From the NCBI GenBank assembly GCA_947452325.1, contig CANGCZ010000132.1:1-5160 (forward strand): a DNA stretch of 5,160 bases. Direction: 5' to 3'. Shown one piece after another: positions 1 to 5,160 of the stretch; within the stretch, counting starts at the first letter, position 1, and every line of letters begins with the position of its first letter. Source of the stretch: Comamonadaceae bacterium. GTDB lineage: Bacteria; Pseudomonadota; Gammaproteobacteria; Burkholderiales; Burkholderiaceae_C. A model generated the notes under the pieces. That model made no database searches. It worked only from the letters and a program-made list of their open reading frames with translations, and was not told where the DNA came from. Both the position numbers and the translations under genes were made by a program.

Positions 1-51
1 ATGAAAGTGCTGATCGAGCAAATGCGTGAACAAGTACAAAATCTCGAATGA
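1..51 (+). CDS. yicC: C-terminal end of a YicC/YloC-family protein (partial)
   Basis: The frame is open from the window edge and ends in TGA at 49-51, giving 16 residues (MKVLIEQMREQVQNLE). The ending KVLIEQMREQxQNxE resembles the conserved C-terminus of YicC/YloC proteins, which are linked to RNA decay and are commonly encoded just upstream of gmk in Burkholderiales. The ATG at position 1 is probably an internal Met, because the family is close to 290 residues long and the rest would lie outside the window. The stop overlaps the gmk start (ATGATGA), which suggests a shared transcript and translational coupling. The assignment rests on a short tail plus gene order, so it is likely but not certain. 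Confidence 0.72.
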   Translation: MKVLIEQMREQVQNLE

Positions 52-674
52 TGACTACCTATCCCGGCAATTTATTTGTGGTGGCCGCGCCCAGCGGCGC
101 CGGTAAATCCAGTCTTGTCAAAGCCTTGATGGAACTCGACGCCGGTGTGCAACACTCGGTGTCGCACACCACGCGTAAGCCGCGCGGCCAGGAGTTCCAC
201 GGACGCGAATATTTCTTTATCACCAACGAAGAATTTGACCGCATGGTGGCAGACGGTGCTTTTTTGGAATGGGCGCATGTGCACGGCAACCGCTACGGCA
301 CCTCGCGCGCCACCATAGAAGAGCGGATTGCCAAGGGCATGGATGTCATTTTGGAAATTGATTTTCAAGGTGCGGTGCAAATCAAAAGAATTTTTGCCAA
401 CGCTGTATTGATTTTCATCCTGCCCCCGAGCATGGCGGAATTGCGTGCCCGCTTGCAACGCCGCGGCGAGGACAGCCCCGAGGTGATTGAACTGCGATTG
501 CAAAACTCGGCAGAGGAAATGGCGCAAGCCCACGAATTTGACTACGTTATAATCAACCAACTTTTTGACAAGGCCTTGTTCGACCTCAAAGCCATTGTCC
601 ATGCGCAAAGACTCAAATACGCGTCCCAGCGCCGAAGCAGGTCCGATATTTTCCAGGCTTTAAACCTCATCTGA
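48..674 (+). CDS. gmk: Guanylate kinase
   Basis: This enzyme phosphorylates GMP (and dGMP) to GDP with ATP in the cytoplasm, an essential step between purine synthesis or salvage and GTP. The 208-residue product matches the usual bacterial length (E. coli Gmk has 207). Visible motifs in order are the P-loop APSGAGKSS (residues 14-22), the GMP-binding block SHTTRKPR...E..G..YFF (39-57) with Arg43, Arg46 and Tyr55, the block LEWAHVHGNRYGTS (73-86), the DFQGA segment (105-109), FILPPS (123-128) and the lid RLQRRGED (135-142). Two adjacent ATGs are possible starts, at 48 and 51; they overlap the TGA of the upstream yicC-like gene. No clear Shine-Dalgarno precedes either, so coupled translation is the likeliest mode. 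rpoZ follows after 20 bases. Nothing is missing or truncated. Confidence 0.97.
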   Translation: MMTTYPGNLFVVAAPSGAGKSSLVKALMELDAGVQHSVSHTTRKPRGQEFHGREYFFITNEEFDRMVADGAFLEWAHVHGNRYGTSRATIEERIAKGMDVILEIDFQGAVQIKRIFANAVLIFILPPSMAELRARLQRRGEDSPEVIELRLQNSAEEMAQAHEFDYVIINQLFDKALFDLKAIVHAQRLKYASQRRSRSDIFQALNLI

Positions 675-681
675 TTGAACC

Positions 682-685
682 GGAG
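682..685 (+). promoter_or_regulatory. Ribosome binding site of rpoZ (GGAG)
   Basis: GGAG lies nine bases before the rpoZ ATG at 695, in the short gap after the gmk stop. It is the only clear Shine-Dalgarno in front of any complete gene in this window, and it fixes the rpoZ start. Confidence 0.75.
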
Positions 686-694
686 CACACCACC

Positions 695-898
695 ATGGCA
701 CGCATTACCGTTGAAGACTGTCTTGAACAAATTCCCAACCGCTTCCAACTGGTGCTGGCTGCCACTTACCGCGCGCGCATGCTGGCCCAAGGCCACACAC
801 CGAAAATCGAAAGCAAAAACAAACCCGCAGTGACCGCATTGCGTGAAATCGCCGCCGGCAAAATCGGGCTGGAAATGCTGAAAAAAGTGCCCGGCTGA
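695..898 (+). CDS. rpoZ: DNA-directed RNA polymerase omega subunit
   Basis: Omega is the small subunit that binds beta-prime, helps core polymerase assembly, and contributes to (p)ppGpp site 1 in proteobacteria. The 67-residue protein begins MARITVEDCLEQIPNRFQLV and continues with the helical segment AATYRARMLAQG and the block KPAVTALREIAAGKI, all typical of the family. The N-terminal Met-Ala-Arg motif known to contact ppGpp in E. coli is present. The protein lacks the longer C-terminal tail of E. coli omega (91 residues); a length near 67 is usual in betaproteobacteria, so I do not read this as truncation. It lies 20 bases after gmk, has a GGAG site, and is followed within 30 bases by a strong terminator, so it is probably the last gene of the yicC-gmk-rpoZ transcript. 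Confidence 0.96.
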   Translation: MARITVEDCLEQIPNRFQLVLAATYRARMLAQGHTPKIESKNKPAVTALREIAAGKIGLEMLKKVPG

Positions 899-924
899 CA
901 GCCCCGGGCGCTAACCAATCACAC

Positions 925-953
925 AAAGCACTGCCCCGGCAGTGCTTTTTTTT
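925..953 (+). terminator. Rho-independent terminator after rpoZ
   Basis: AAAGCACTGC (925-934) pairs perfectly with GCAGTGCTTT (939-948) around a CCCG loop, and the T run spans 946-953. It starts 26 bases after the rpoZ stop and should end the yicC-gmk-rpoZ transcript before spoT. In E. coli rpoZ and spoT belong to one operon, so this layout separates them at least partly. Confidence 0.92.
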
Positions 954-983
954 CATCCCTCGTCTTGCCGCCGTGCAAAACGC

Positions 984-989
984 TACAGT
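984..989 (+). promoter_or_regulatory. Possible -10 element of spoT (TACAGT), leaderless arrangement
   Basis: TACAGT matches four of six bases of TATAAT and ends six bases before the spoT ATG, so transcription would begin at or next to the A of the start codon. The terminator upstream means spoT needs its own promoter or readthrough. I see no acceptable -35 hexamer at normal spacing: TTGCCG at 965-970 is only 13 bases away. This remains a weak prediction. Confidence 0.35.
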
Positions 990-995
990 TAGGCC

Positions 996-3233
996 ATGGC
1001 TACCGTCGCTCACAAACCCGCTCCCCCCACGCCCGCGAGCAACGCGGCAGCGGCCAGTTTCGCCTCTTTGGTGGCCAAACTCGATTACCTGGGCGCGGAG
1101 GGCATAGAGCAAGTACGCAGAGCTTACAAATTCGCTGACGAAGCGCATCTGGGTGTTACGCGTCGCAGCGGCGAGCCCTACATCACCCACCCGATTGCTG
1201 TGGCCTTGCAATGCACCGAATGGAAACTCGACAGCCAAGCATTGATGGCCGCACTGTTGCACGATGTGATGGAAGACTGCGGCGTCAGCAAAGCGGATTT
1301 GCTGGAGAAATTCGGCCCTACGGTGGCTGAACTGGTTGACGGTCTGACCAAATTGGACAAGCTGAGCTTTGACACTCAGGAAGAAGGCCAGGTCGAGTCG
1401 TTTCGCAAAATGCTGTTGGCCATGGCCCGCGATGTGCGGGTGATTTTGGTGAAACTGGCCGACCGTACCCACAATATGCGCACCATGGAAGCCATGCCGC
1501 GCACTCGCTGGAAAGCCATCAGCAGCGAAACCCTGGAAATTTACGCGCCCATTGCACACCGCTTGGGTTTGAACCAGACCTACCGCGAATTGCAAGACCT
1601 GAGCTTTAAGCACCTGAGCCCTTGGCGCTACGCTATTCTTGAAAAAGCAGTGATGCGTGCGCGCAACCGCCGACGGGACCTGTTGCAAAAACTGCAACTT
1701 GAAGTGGAAACCGCTTTCAAACAAGGCCATCTGCCTATCAGTATTTTCGGGCGTGAAAAAACCCTGTATTCCATTTACCAGAAGATGCGCGGCAAGCACT
1801 TGAGCTTTGCCCAGGTCACTGACATTTACGGCATGCGGATTTTGTTGCCCCACTTGATCGATTGCTACACAGGGCTGGGCATACTGCACCAACTCTATAA
1901 GCCGGTGCCGGGCAAATTCAAAGACCATATCGCGATTGCCAAAATCAACGGCTACCAGTCTCTGCACACCACACTGGTCGGACCCGCCGGTATCAATGTG
2001 GAATTTCAGTTGCGCACCGAGGCCATGCATTTGGTGGCCGAGTCTGGCGTCGCTGCTCACTGGTTGTACAAATCGCATGACACCAGCGAAAAGGCCGAGC
2101 GCCTTGGCACACAATGGTTGCAATCGCTGCTGGATATACAAGACGAAACCCGCGACGCCACCGAGTTCTGGGACCATGTCAAAGTCGATTTGTTCCCCGA
2201 CGCTGTCTACGTGTTCACGCCCAAGAGCCACATCATGGCCTTGCCGCGTGGTGCAACGGTGGTGGATTTTGCGTATGCCGTTCACAGCAACGTCGGTGAC
2301 CGGGTGATCTCGGCGCGCATCAACGGCGAACCGGTCTCGCTTCGCACCGAGTTGCGCAACGGCGATGTGATTGAAGCCGAGACCAGTGAAGATGCCACGC
2401 CCAACCCCGCTTGGCTGGCGTTTGTGCGCACCGGTCGCGCGCGTTCCAAAATCCGGCATTACCTGAAAACCAGGGCGCAATCCGAATCGCAAGACCTGGG
2501 CGAAAAACTGCTGGCTCAGGCGCTGCGAGCTGAGGGCTTTATCAGCTTGCCGGCCAACGACCAGACGCACAAGTCCTTGTGGGAAAAACTATTGCGCTTC
2601 ACCGGCAGCAAAACCCGCGAAGAACTGTTGACAGATTTGGGTTTGGGTAAACGCGTGGCCAGTATCGTTGCCAAACGATTGGTGCGTTTGCTCGCAGACC
2701 AAGGCGAACGGCCGGACCCGTTGTTGCTCAGCCGCGAACGATTCACGGCACACGAAACCGTGTCGCAAGGCGGCGTGGTGGTAGATGGCAGCGACAACGC
2801 CTCTGTCACTTACGGTCAATGCTGCCACCCTGTCCCGGGAGACGCCATCGTCGGCTACCTGGGTCGTGGCGAAGGTCTGGTGGTGCATATCAAGGACTGT
2901 CACGTGGCGCAGCGTTTACAACACAAAGACAGCGAGCGTTTCATCGCAGTGGAATGGTCTGACGAGCCGATACGCAGTTTTGAGGCTGGCATTGTGGTGA
3001 CCGTGCTCAACGGCAAAGGCGTGCTGGCCAGTGTGGCAGCAGCCATCACCTCGGCGCAGGCCGACATCAAGTTGGTCAGCATGGCAGATGAAGTCAGCGG
3101 CAAACAGGCCACCGACTTGCGTTTTTTGATTGCTGTACAAGACACTTCACACCTGGACAGTGTGCTTGGCAGTTTGCAAAGATTGCCATCGGTCAGTCAG
3201 GCCAAGCGTTCAACCTCCAACCGAGCCGGTTGA
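996..3233 (+). CDS. spoT: Bifunctional (p)ppGpp synthetase/hydrolase, SpoT type (long RSH protein)
   Basis: This cytoplasmic enzyme makes and breaks the stringent-response alarmones pppGpp and ppGpp. The 745 residues show the full long-RSH layout (E. coli SpoT has 702). The hydrolase HD domain (about 35-190) has His65, His89-Asp90, Glu93-Asp94 and the LADRTHN motif with Asp156 and Asn160, so hydrolase activity should be intact, unlike E. coli RelA. The synthetase domain (about 245-360) has GREKTLYSI (252-260), TDIYGMR with Asp276, GYQSLHT (319-325) and Glu336 in VEFQLRT. A TGS domain (about 398-462) has His430 in AYAVH. Next come a helical region, a Cys/His zinc-finger-like domain (Cys609, Cys610, His631, Cys635) and a C-terminal ACT domain (about 663-740). 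The ATG at 996 is the first possible start, because an in-frame TAG lies at 990-992. No useful Shine-Dalgarno is present. Position after gmk-rpoZ and the intact HD site favour spoT over relA. Confidence 0.95.
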   Translation: MATVAHKPAPPTPASNAAAASFASLVAKLDYLGAEGIEQVRRAYKFADEAHLGVTRRSGEPYITHPIAVALQCTEWKLDSQALMAALLHDVMEDCGVSKADLLEKFGPTVAELVDGLTKLDKLSFDTQEEGQVESFRKMLLAMARDVRVILVKLADRTHNMRTMEAMPRTRWKAISSETLEIYAPIAHRLGLNQTYRELQDLSFKHLSPWRYAILEKAVMRARNRRRDLLQKLQLEVETAFKQGHLPISIFGREKTLYSIYQKMRGKHLSFAQVTDIYGMRILLPHLIDCYTGLGILHQLYKPVPGKFKDHIAIAKINGYQSLHTTLVGPAGINVEFQLRTEAMHLVAESGVAAHWLYKSHDTSEKAERLGTQWLQSLLDIQDETRDATEFWDHVKVDLFPDAVYVFTPKSHIMALPRGATVVDFAYAVHSNVGDRVISARINGEPVSLRTELRNGDVIEAETSEDATPNPAWLAFVRTGRARSKIRHYLKTRAQSESQDLGEKLLAQALRAEGFISLPANDQTHKSLWEKLLRFTGSKTREELLTDLGLGKRVASIVAKRLVRLLADQGERPDPLLLSRERFTAHETVSQGGVVVDGSDNASVTYGQCCHPVPGDAIVGYLGRGEGLVVHIKDCHVAQRLQHKDSERFIAVEWSDEPIRSFEAGIVVTVLNGKGVLASVAAAITSAQADIKLVSMADEVSGKQATDLRFLIAVQDTSHLDSVLGSLQRLPSVSQAKRSTSNRAG

Positions 3234-3238
3234 GTTTT
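3218..3238 (+). terminator. Weak candidate terminator across the spoT stop codon
   Basis: CAACCG (3218-3223) pairs perfectly with CGGTTG (3227-3232) around an AGC loop, followed by AG and TTTT (3235-3238). The stem covers the last spoT codons and two bases of the TGA. It is short with only four T residues, so it may be a weak terminator or chance. On the opposite strand the same hairpin lies just past the greB stop but has no T run. Confidence 0.35.
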
Positions 3239-3245
3239 CAAATAT

Positions 3246-3809
3246 TTACTCTGCGGCTGGTTCGGGGTAAGACACTTGAATTACCTCAATGTCTTGCACA
3301 CCGGCCGGGGTTTGCAGCCTGACCACATCACCCACGCTTGACTTCAACAAAGCCCGGGCGATGGGCGACACCCAGCTGACCTGACCGCTCAAACTGTCAG
3401 CTTCGTCAATGCCTAATATGGTGATGGTGTTGCGCTTGCCTGCCTGGTCTTCATAAGTAACTGTGGCACCGAAAAACACCTGATCGCTGCCAAAGTGAAC
3501 CGCAGGGTCGGTGACGCTGGCGAGCTCTAAACGTTTGGTCAAAAACCTGATGCGTCTGTCTATTTCACGCAAACGTTTTTTGCCGTAGATGTAGTCGCCG
3601 TTTTCAGACCGGTCGCCGTTGCTCGCCGCCCAATGGACAATGTCCACCACCTTAGGGCGCTCATCGTCAATCAGCGCCAACAACTCTGTGCGCATGCGCG
3701 CGTAGCCTTGCGGGGTGATGTAGTTTTTGCCACCAGCAGGTACAGGTGGCAGGCCGGCGTCATCGTCATCCTCTTCGCCGCTGGGTTCACGGGTGAATGC
3801 TTTGCTCAT
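3246..3809 (-). CDS. greB: Transcription elongation factor GreB
   Basis: GreB inserts a coiled coil into the RNA polymerase secondary channel and stimulates cleavage of the 3' end of backtracked RNA. The 187-residue product has the N-terminal coiled coil (about 30-97), with the tip motif WAASNGDRSENGDY (60-73) carrying acidic Asp66 and Glu69, then KKRLREIDRRIRFLTKRLE (77-95), a block that resembles E. coli GreB more than GreA. The FKBP-like C-terminal domain (about 105-181) includes VFFGA (111-115) and SPIARALL (148-155). It is about 30 residues longer than E. coli GreB (158), mostly because of an N-terminal extension holding GEEDDDD (11-17) and a Pro-Gly-rich linker; extensions of this kind are familiar in Burkholderiales. 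The start is ATG with no clear Shine-Dalgarno. It is convergent with spoT, 12 bases apart, and follows the oxidoreductase by 43 bases on the same strand, so the two may share a transcript. Confidence 0.95.
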   Translation of the reverse strand: MSKAFTREPSGEEDDDDAGLPPVPAGGKNYITPQGYARMRTELLALIDDERPKVVDIVHWAASNGDRSENGDYIYGKKRLREIDRRIRFLTKRLELASVTDPAVHFGSDQVFFGATVTYEDQAGKRNTITILGIDEADSLSGQVSWVSPIARALLKSSVGDVVRLQTPAGVQDIEVIQVSYPEPAAE

Positions 3810-3852
3810 GTGTGCTGCGCCGGGCTGTGGTTTGTATGCATGTTCTTGCAGC

Positions 3853-4974
3853 TTACACAGTGCTCGCTATTTCCAGTCGTTCGCACATCAGATCAGCCAA
3901 GGCCAGACTGGATGTCAAACCGGGCGACTCTATGCCGTAGAAGTTCACCAGCCCGCTGACCCCGTGTTCATCCGGTCCCTGCAACTGGAAATCCGCATCA
4001 GGGCTTCCCTGAGGCACGGTCTTCGGGCGAATCCCGGCATACGCGGGTTGCAGCGCATCATCTTTCAGATCAGGCCAGTACTGGCGAATGGCTGCATAAA
4101 ACACCTCGGCCCTTTGCGGATCGACGCTGTAATCTTCAGATTGCACCCATTCCACATCCGGGCCGAAACGCGCTTGCAGCCCCAGGTCCAGGGTCAAGTG
4201 CACGCCCAAACCACCAGGCTCGGGCACCGGATAAATCAAACGGGAAAAAGGTGAACGGCCTGACAGAGCAAAATAATTGCCCTTGGCCAAATAGGCTGTA
4301 GGAATTTTTTCTGGAGTTATTGCGGTGCAAGTACGCGCAAGCGCAATCGCCTGGTGACCGGCGGTATTCACTACCCAATCAGCCAACAAGGTTTCTTCCA
4401 CGCCGTCACACAGCACCGTCAACTGCAAACCCTGTGCATTGGATTGCATGCTTTGCACCGTGCTGTTCAAAGCCAAGCTGGCGCCGTGTCGCTCAGCGTC
4501 GCCCAACAAGGCCAGCATATAAGCACGTCCGTTGATGATGCCTGTCGATGGCGATAACAAGGCAGCCCGTGCTTGCAAGCTTGGTTCGAGTTCCATAGCT
4601 TGCGAAGCAGAAAGAAGCTTGAGGTCTTCGACGCCATTTGCCAGCGCACGCGCCTGTATGTTTTTGAGTTCTGACACCTGTCGCTCAGAAGTAGCGACTA
4701 TCAATTTGCCGCAACGCTTGTGCTCCACGCCATGGGACTGACAAAACGCATACAAGCGCTGCCTGCCTTGCACACACATCTTCGCCTTGAGCGAACCCGG
4801 CGGGTAATAAATGCCGGCGTGTATCACCTCACTGTTACGCGCACTGGTTTCCAAGCCGAAATCACTGTTGCGCTCCAGAATCATGACTTCTTTGCCCGCT
4901 TGCGCCAAAGCACGCGCACAAGCCAGGCCCACTGCGCCTGCTCCGATGACAACGGCTTGGACCTTAAGCGACAT
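3853..4974 (-). CDS. FAD-dependent oxidoreductase, L-2-hydroxyglutarate oxidase-like (DAO family)
   Basis: The 373-residue protein is a D-amino-acid-oxidase-fold flavoenzyme. It opens with a dinucleotide-binding motif VVIGAGAVGLA (residues 8-18; GxGxxG at 11-16) and an acidic Glu34 after the second strand, suited to the FAD ribose. NSEVIHAGIYYPPGSLKA (47-64) and CGKLIVATS closely match the L-2-hydroxyglutarate oxidase family (bacterial LhgO, human L2HGDH), which oxidises L-2-hydroxyglutarate to 2-oxoglutarate and passes electrons to the quinone pool. RLIYPVPEPGGLGVHLT and the C-terminal FAD-contacting stretch GIESPGLT (347-354) agree. It is about 50 residues shorter than E. coli LhgO (422) and has AGIRPK (313-318) where LhgO has AGVRAQ, so the substrate could be another 2-hydroxy acid. 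I chose ATG at 4974; an in-frame TTG at 5010 abuts the T run of the upstream terminator and is unlikely. No Shine-Dalgarno is visible. No signal peptide or membrane helix is evident. Confidence 0.88.
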   Translation of the reverse strand: MSLKVQAVVIGAGAVGLACARALAQAGKEVMILERNSDFGLETSARNSEVIHAGIYYPPGSLKAKMCVQGRQRLYAFCQSHGVEHKRCGKLIVATSERQVSELKNIQARALANGVEDLKLLSASQAMELEPSLQARAALLSPSTGIINGRAYMLALLGDAERHGASLALNSTVQSMQSNAQGLQLTVLCDGVEETLLADWVVNTAGHQAIALARTCTAITPEKIPTAYLAKGNYFALSGRSPFSRLIYPVPEPGGLGVHLTLDLGLQARFGPDVEWVQSEDYSVDPQRAEVFYAAIRQYWPDLKDDALQPAYAGIRPKTVPQGSPDADFQLQGPDEHGVSGLVNFYGIESPGLTSSLALADLMCERLEIASTV

Positions 4975-5008
4975 GGTTAATTCACTGTCAATTTGAACAT
5001 TTTGGATC

Positions 5009-5042
5009 AAAAAAAAGGCTTAGCGTGGAAACACGCTAAGCC
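5009..5042 (-). terminator. Rho-independent terminator after tRNA-Arg
   Basis: Read on the minus strand, GGCTTAGCGTG (from 5042 down) pairs perfectly over 11 bases with CACGCTAAGCC around a TTTC loop and is followed by eight T residues (5016-5009). It begins nine bases after the CCA end of the tRNA, so it should release the tRNA precursor and insulate the oxidoreductase gene downstream. Confidence 0.94.
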
Positions 5043-5051
5043 GTTATGAGA

Positions 5052-5128
5052 TGGTGCGGCTGGCAGGAATCGAACCCACGACCCCTTGGTTCGTAGCCAA
5101 GTACTCTATCCAGCTGAGCTACAGCCGC
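5052..5128 (-). tRNA. tRNA-Arg, anticodon ACG
   Basis: The 77-base minus-strand gene folds as a complete cloverleaf. The acceptor stem GCGGCTG pairs with CAGCCGC. The D arm begins GCTCAGCTGGATAGAGT. The anticodon stem CTTGG/CCAAG holds the loop CTACGAA with anticodon ACG at 5094-5092, and the T arm is GTGGG-TTCGAAT-CCTGC with two G-T wobbles. The discriminator is A and the CCA end is encoded (5054-5052). The body closely resembles E. coli tRNA-Arg(ACG), which reads CGN codons after A34 is edited to inosine by TadA. A terminator follows directly, so this looks like a single-tRNA transcript. No integrase gene or att-like repeat of the tRNA end is visible in the window. Confidence 0.98.
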
Positions 5129-5138
5129 ACTGCTTCGC

Positions 5139-5144
5139 ATCTTA
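5139..5144 (-). promoter_or_regulatory. Possible -10 element of the tRNA-Arg promoter (TAAGAT)
   Basis: TAAGAT on the minus strand matches four of six bases of TATAAT and sits ten bases before the mature 5' end of the tRNA, a sensible place for a short leader. The -35 would fall at or beyond the window edge, so the call cannot be confirmed here. Confidence 0.35.
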
Positions 5145-5160
5145 CCACGCTGTGTATGCA

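Noticed and set aside
72..608. A 178-codon minus-strand open frame opposite gmk.
   Set aside because: It has no domain or ribosome site and lies entirely opposite a certain gmk; it is a shadow frame.
705..2570. A 621-codon open frame on the minus strand opposite rpoZ and spoT.
   Set aside because: It runs through rpoZ, the terminator and half of spoT, shows no recognisable domain, and lies opposite genes with strong family matches. It is best explained as a codon-bias shadow.
3833..3840. The 8-mer TGTATGCA before greB, repeated at 5153-5160 before the tRNA.
   Set aside because: Two copies of an 8-base word without spacing, symmetry or shared distance to a start are compatible with chance.
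3727..4254. A 175-codon + strand frame across the greB start and the end of the oxidoreductase.
   Set aside because: It is antisense to two well-supported genes, low-complexity at its start, and lacks any family motif.
4986..4991. A perfect TTGACA (-35 consensus) on the minus strand just before the oxidoreductase.
   Set aside because: At 17-base spacing the -10 would be CTTAAG inside the coding region and transcription would start past the ATG. The next Met would delete the FAD-binding motif.
4975..5010. An in-frame TTG at 5010 that would extend the oxidoreductase by 12 residues.
   Set aside because: The codon abuts the T run of the tRNA terminator with no room for a ribosome site, and the family normally starts a few residues before the GxGxxG motif, as the ATG at 4974 does.
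5052..5128. tRNA-Arg as an integration site for a mobile element.
   Set aside because: No integrase, no repeat of the tRNA 3' end and no compositional change is visible on either side within the window.

Overview
The window looks like an ordinary chromosomal housekeeping segment of a betaproteobacterium, most likely in Burkholderiales. A Comamonadaceae-like lineage fits best, judging by the SpoT and GreB N-termini, the 67-residue omega subunit, the yicC-gmk-rpoZ-spoT order with convergent greB, and moderately GC-rich DNA. The lineage is inferred from remembered family features, not from a search.

Left part (1-953, + strand): the last codons of a yicC-type gene overlap the start of gmk (guanylate kinase), followed by rpoZ (RNA polymerase omega). 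A perfect-stem intrinsic terminator with eight T residues closes this unit. Middle (996-3233, + strand): a full-length bifunctional (p)ppGpp synthetase/hydrolase of the SpoT type, with all domains and the main catalytic residues intact. A -10-like element lies just before its ATG and there is no useful Shine-Dalgarno, so it may be leaderless. A small hairpin spans its stop codon. Right part (- strand): tRNA-Arg(ACG), a strong intrinsic terminator, an FAD-dependent oxidoreductase of the L-2-hydroxyglutarate oxidase-like family, then greB, which ends 12 bases from the end of spoT in convergent orientation.

Four neighbours share a theme. Gmk makes GDP from GMP on the way to GTP, the substrate for (p)ppGpp. 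SpoT makes and degrades (p)ppGpp. Omega forms part of one (p)ppGpp site on RNA polymerase. GreB works in the polymerase secondary channel, where DksA also binds. The oxidoreductase and the tRNA have no evident link to this theme.

I found no mobile element, CRISPR array, integrase, toxin-antitoxin pair, broken gene or convincing unknown system. No gene-free stretch exceeds 100 bases. The points most worth checking are the possible leaderless spoT start, the transcriptional separation of spoT from gmk-rpoZ, the uncertain substrate of the short oxidoreductase, and its missing promoter.
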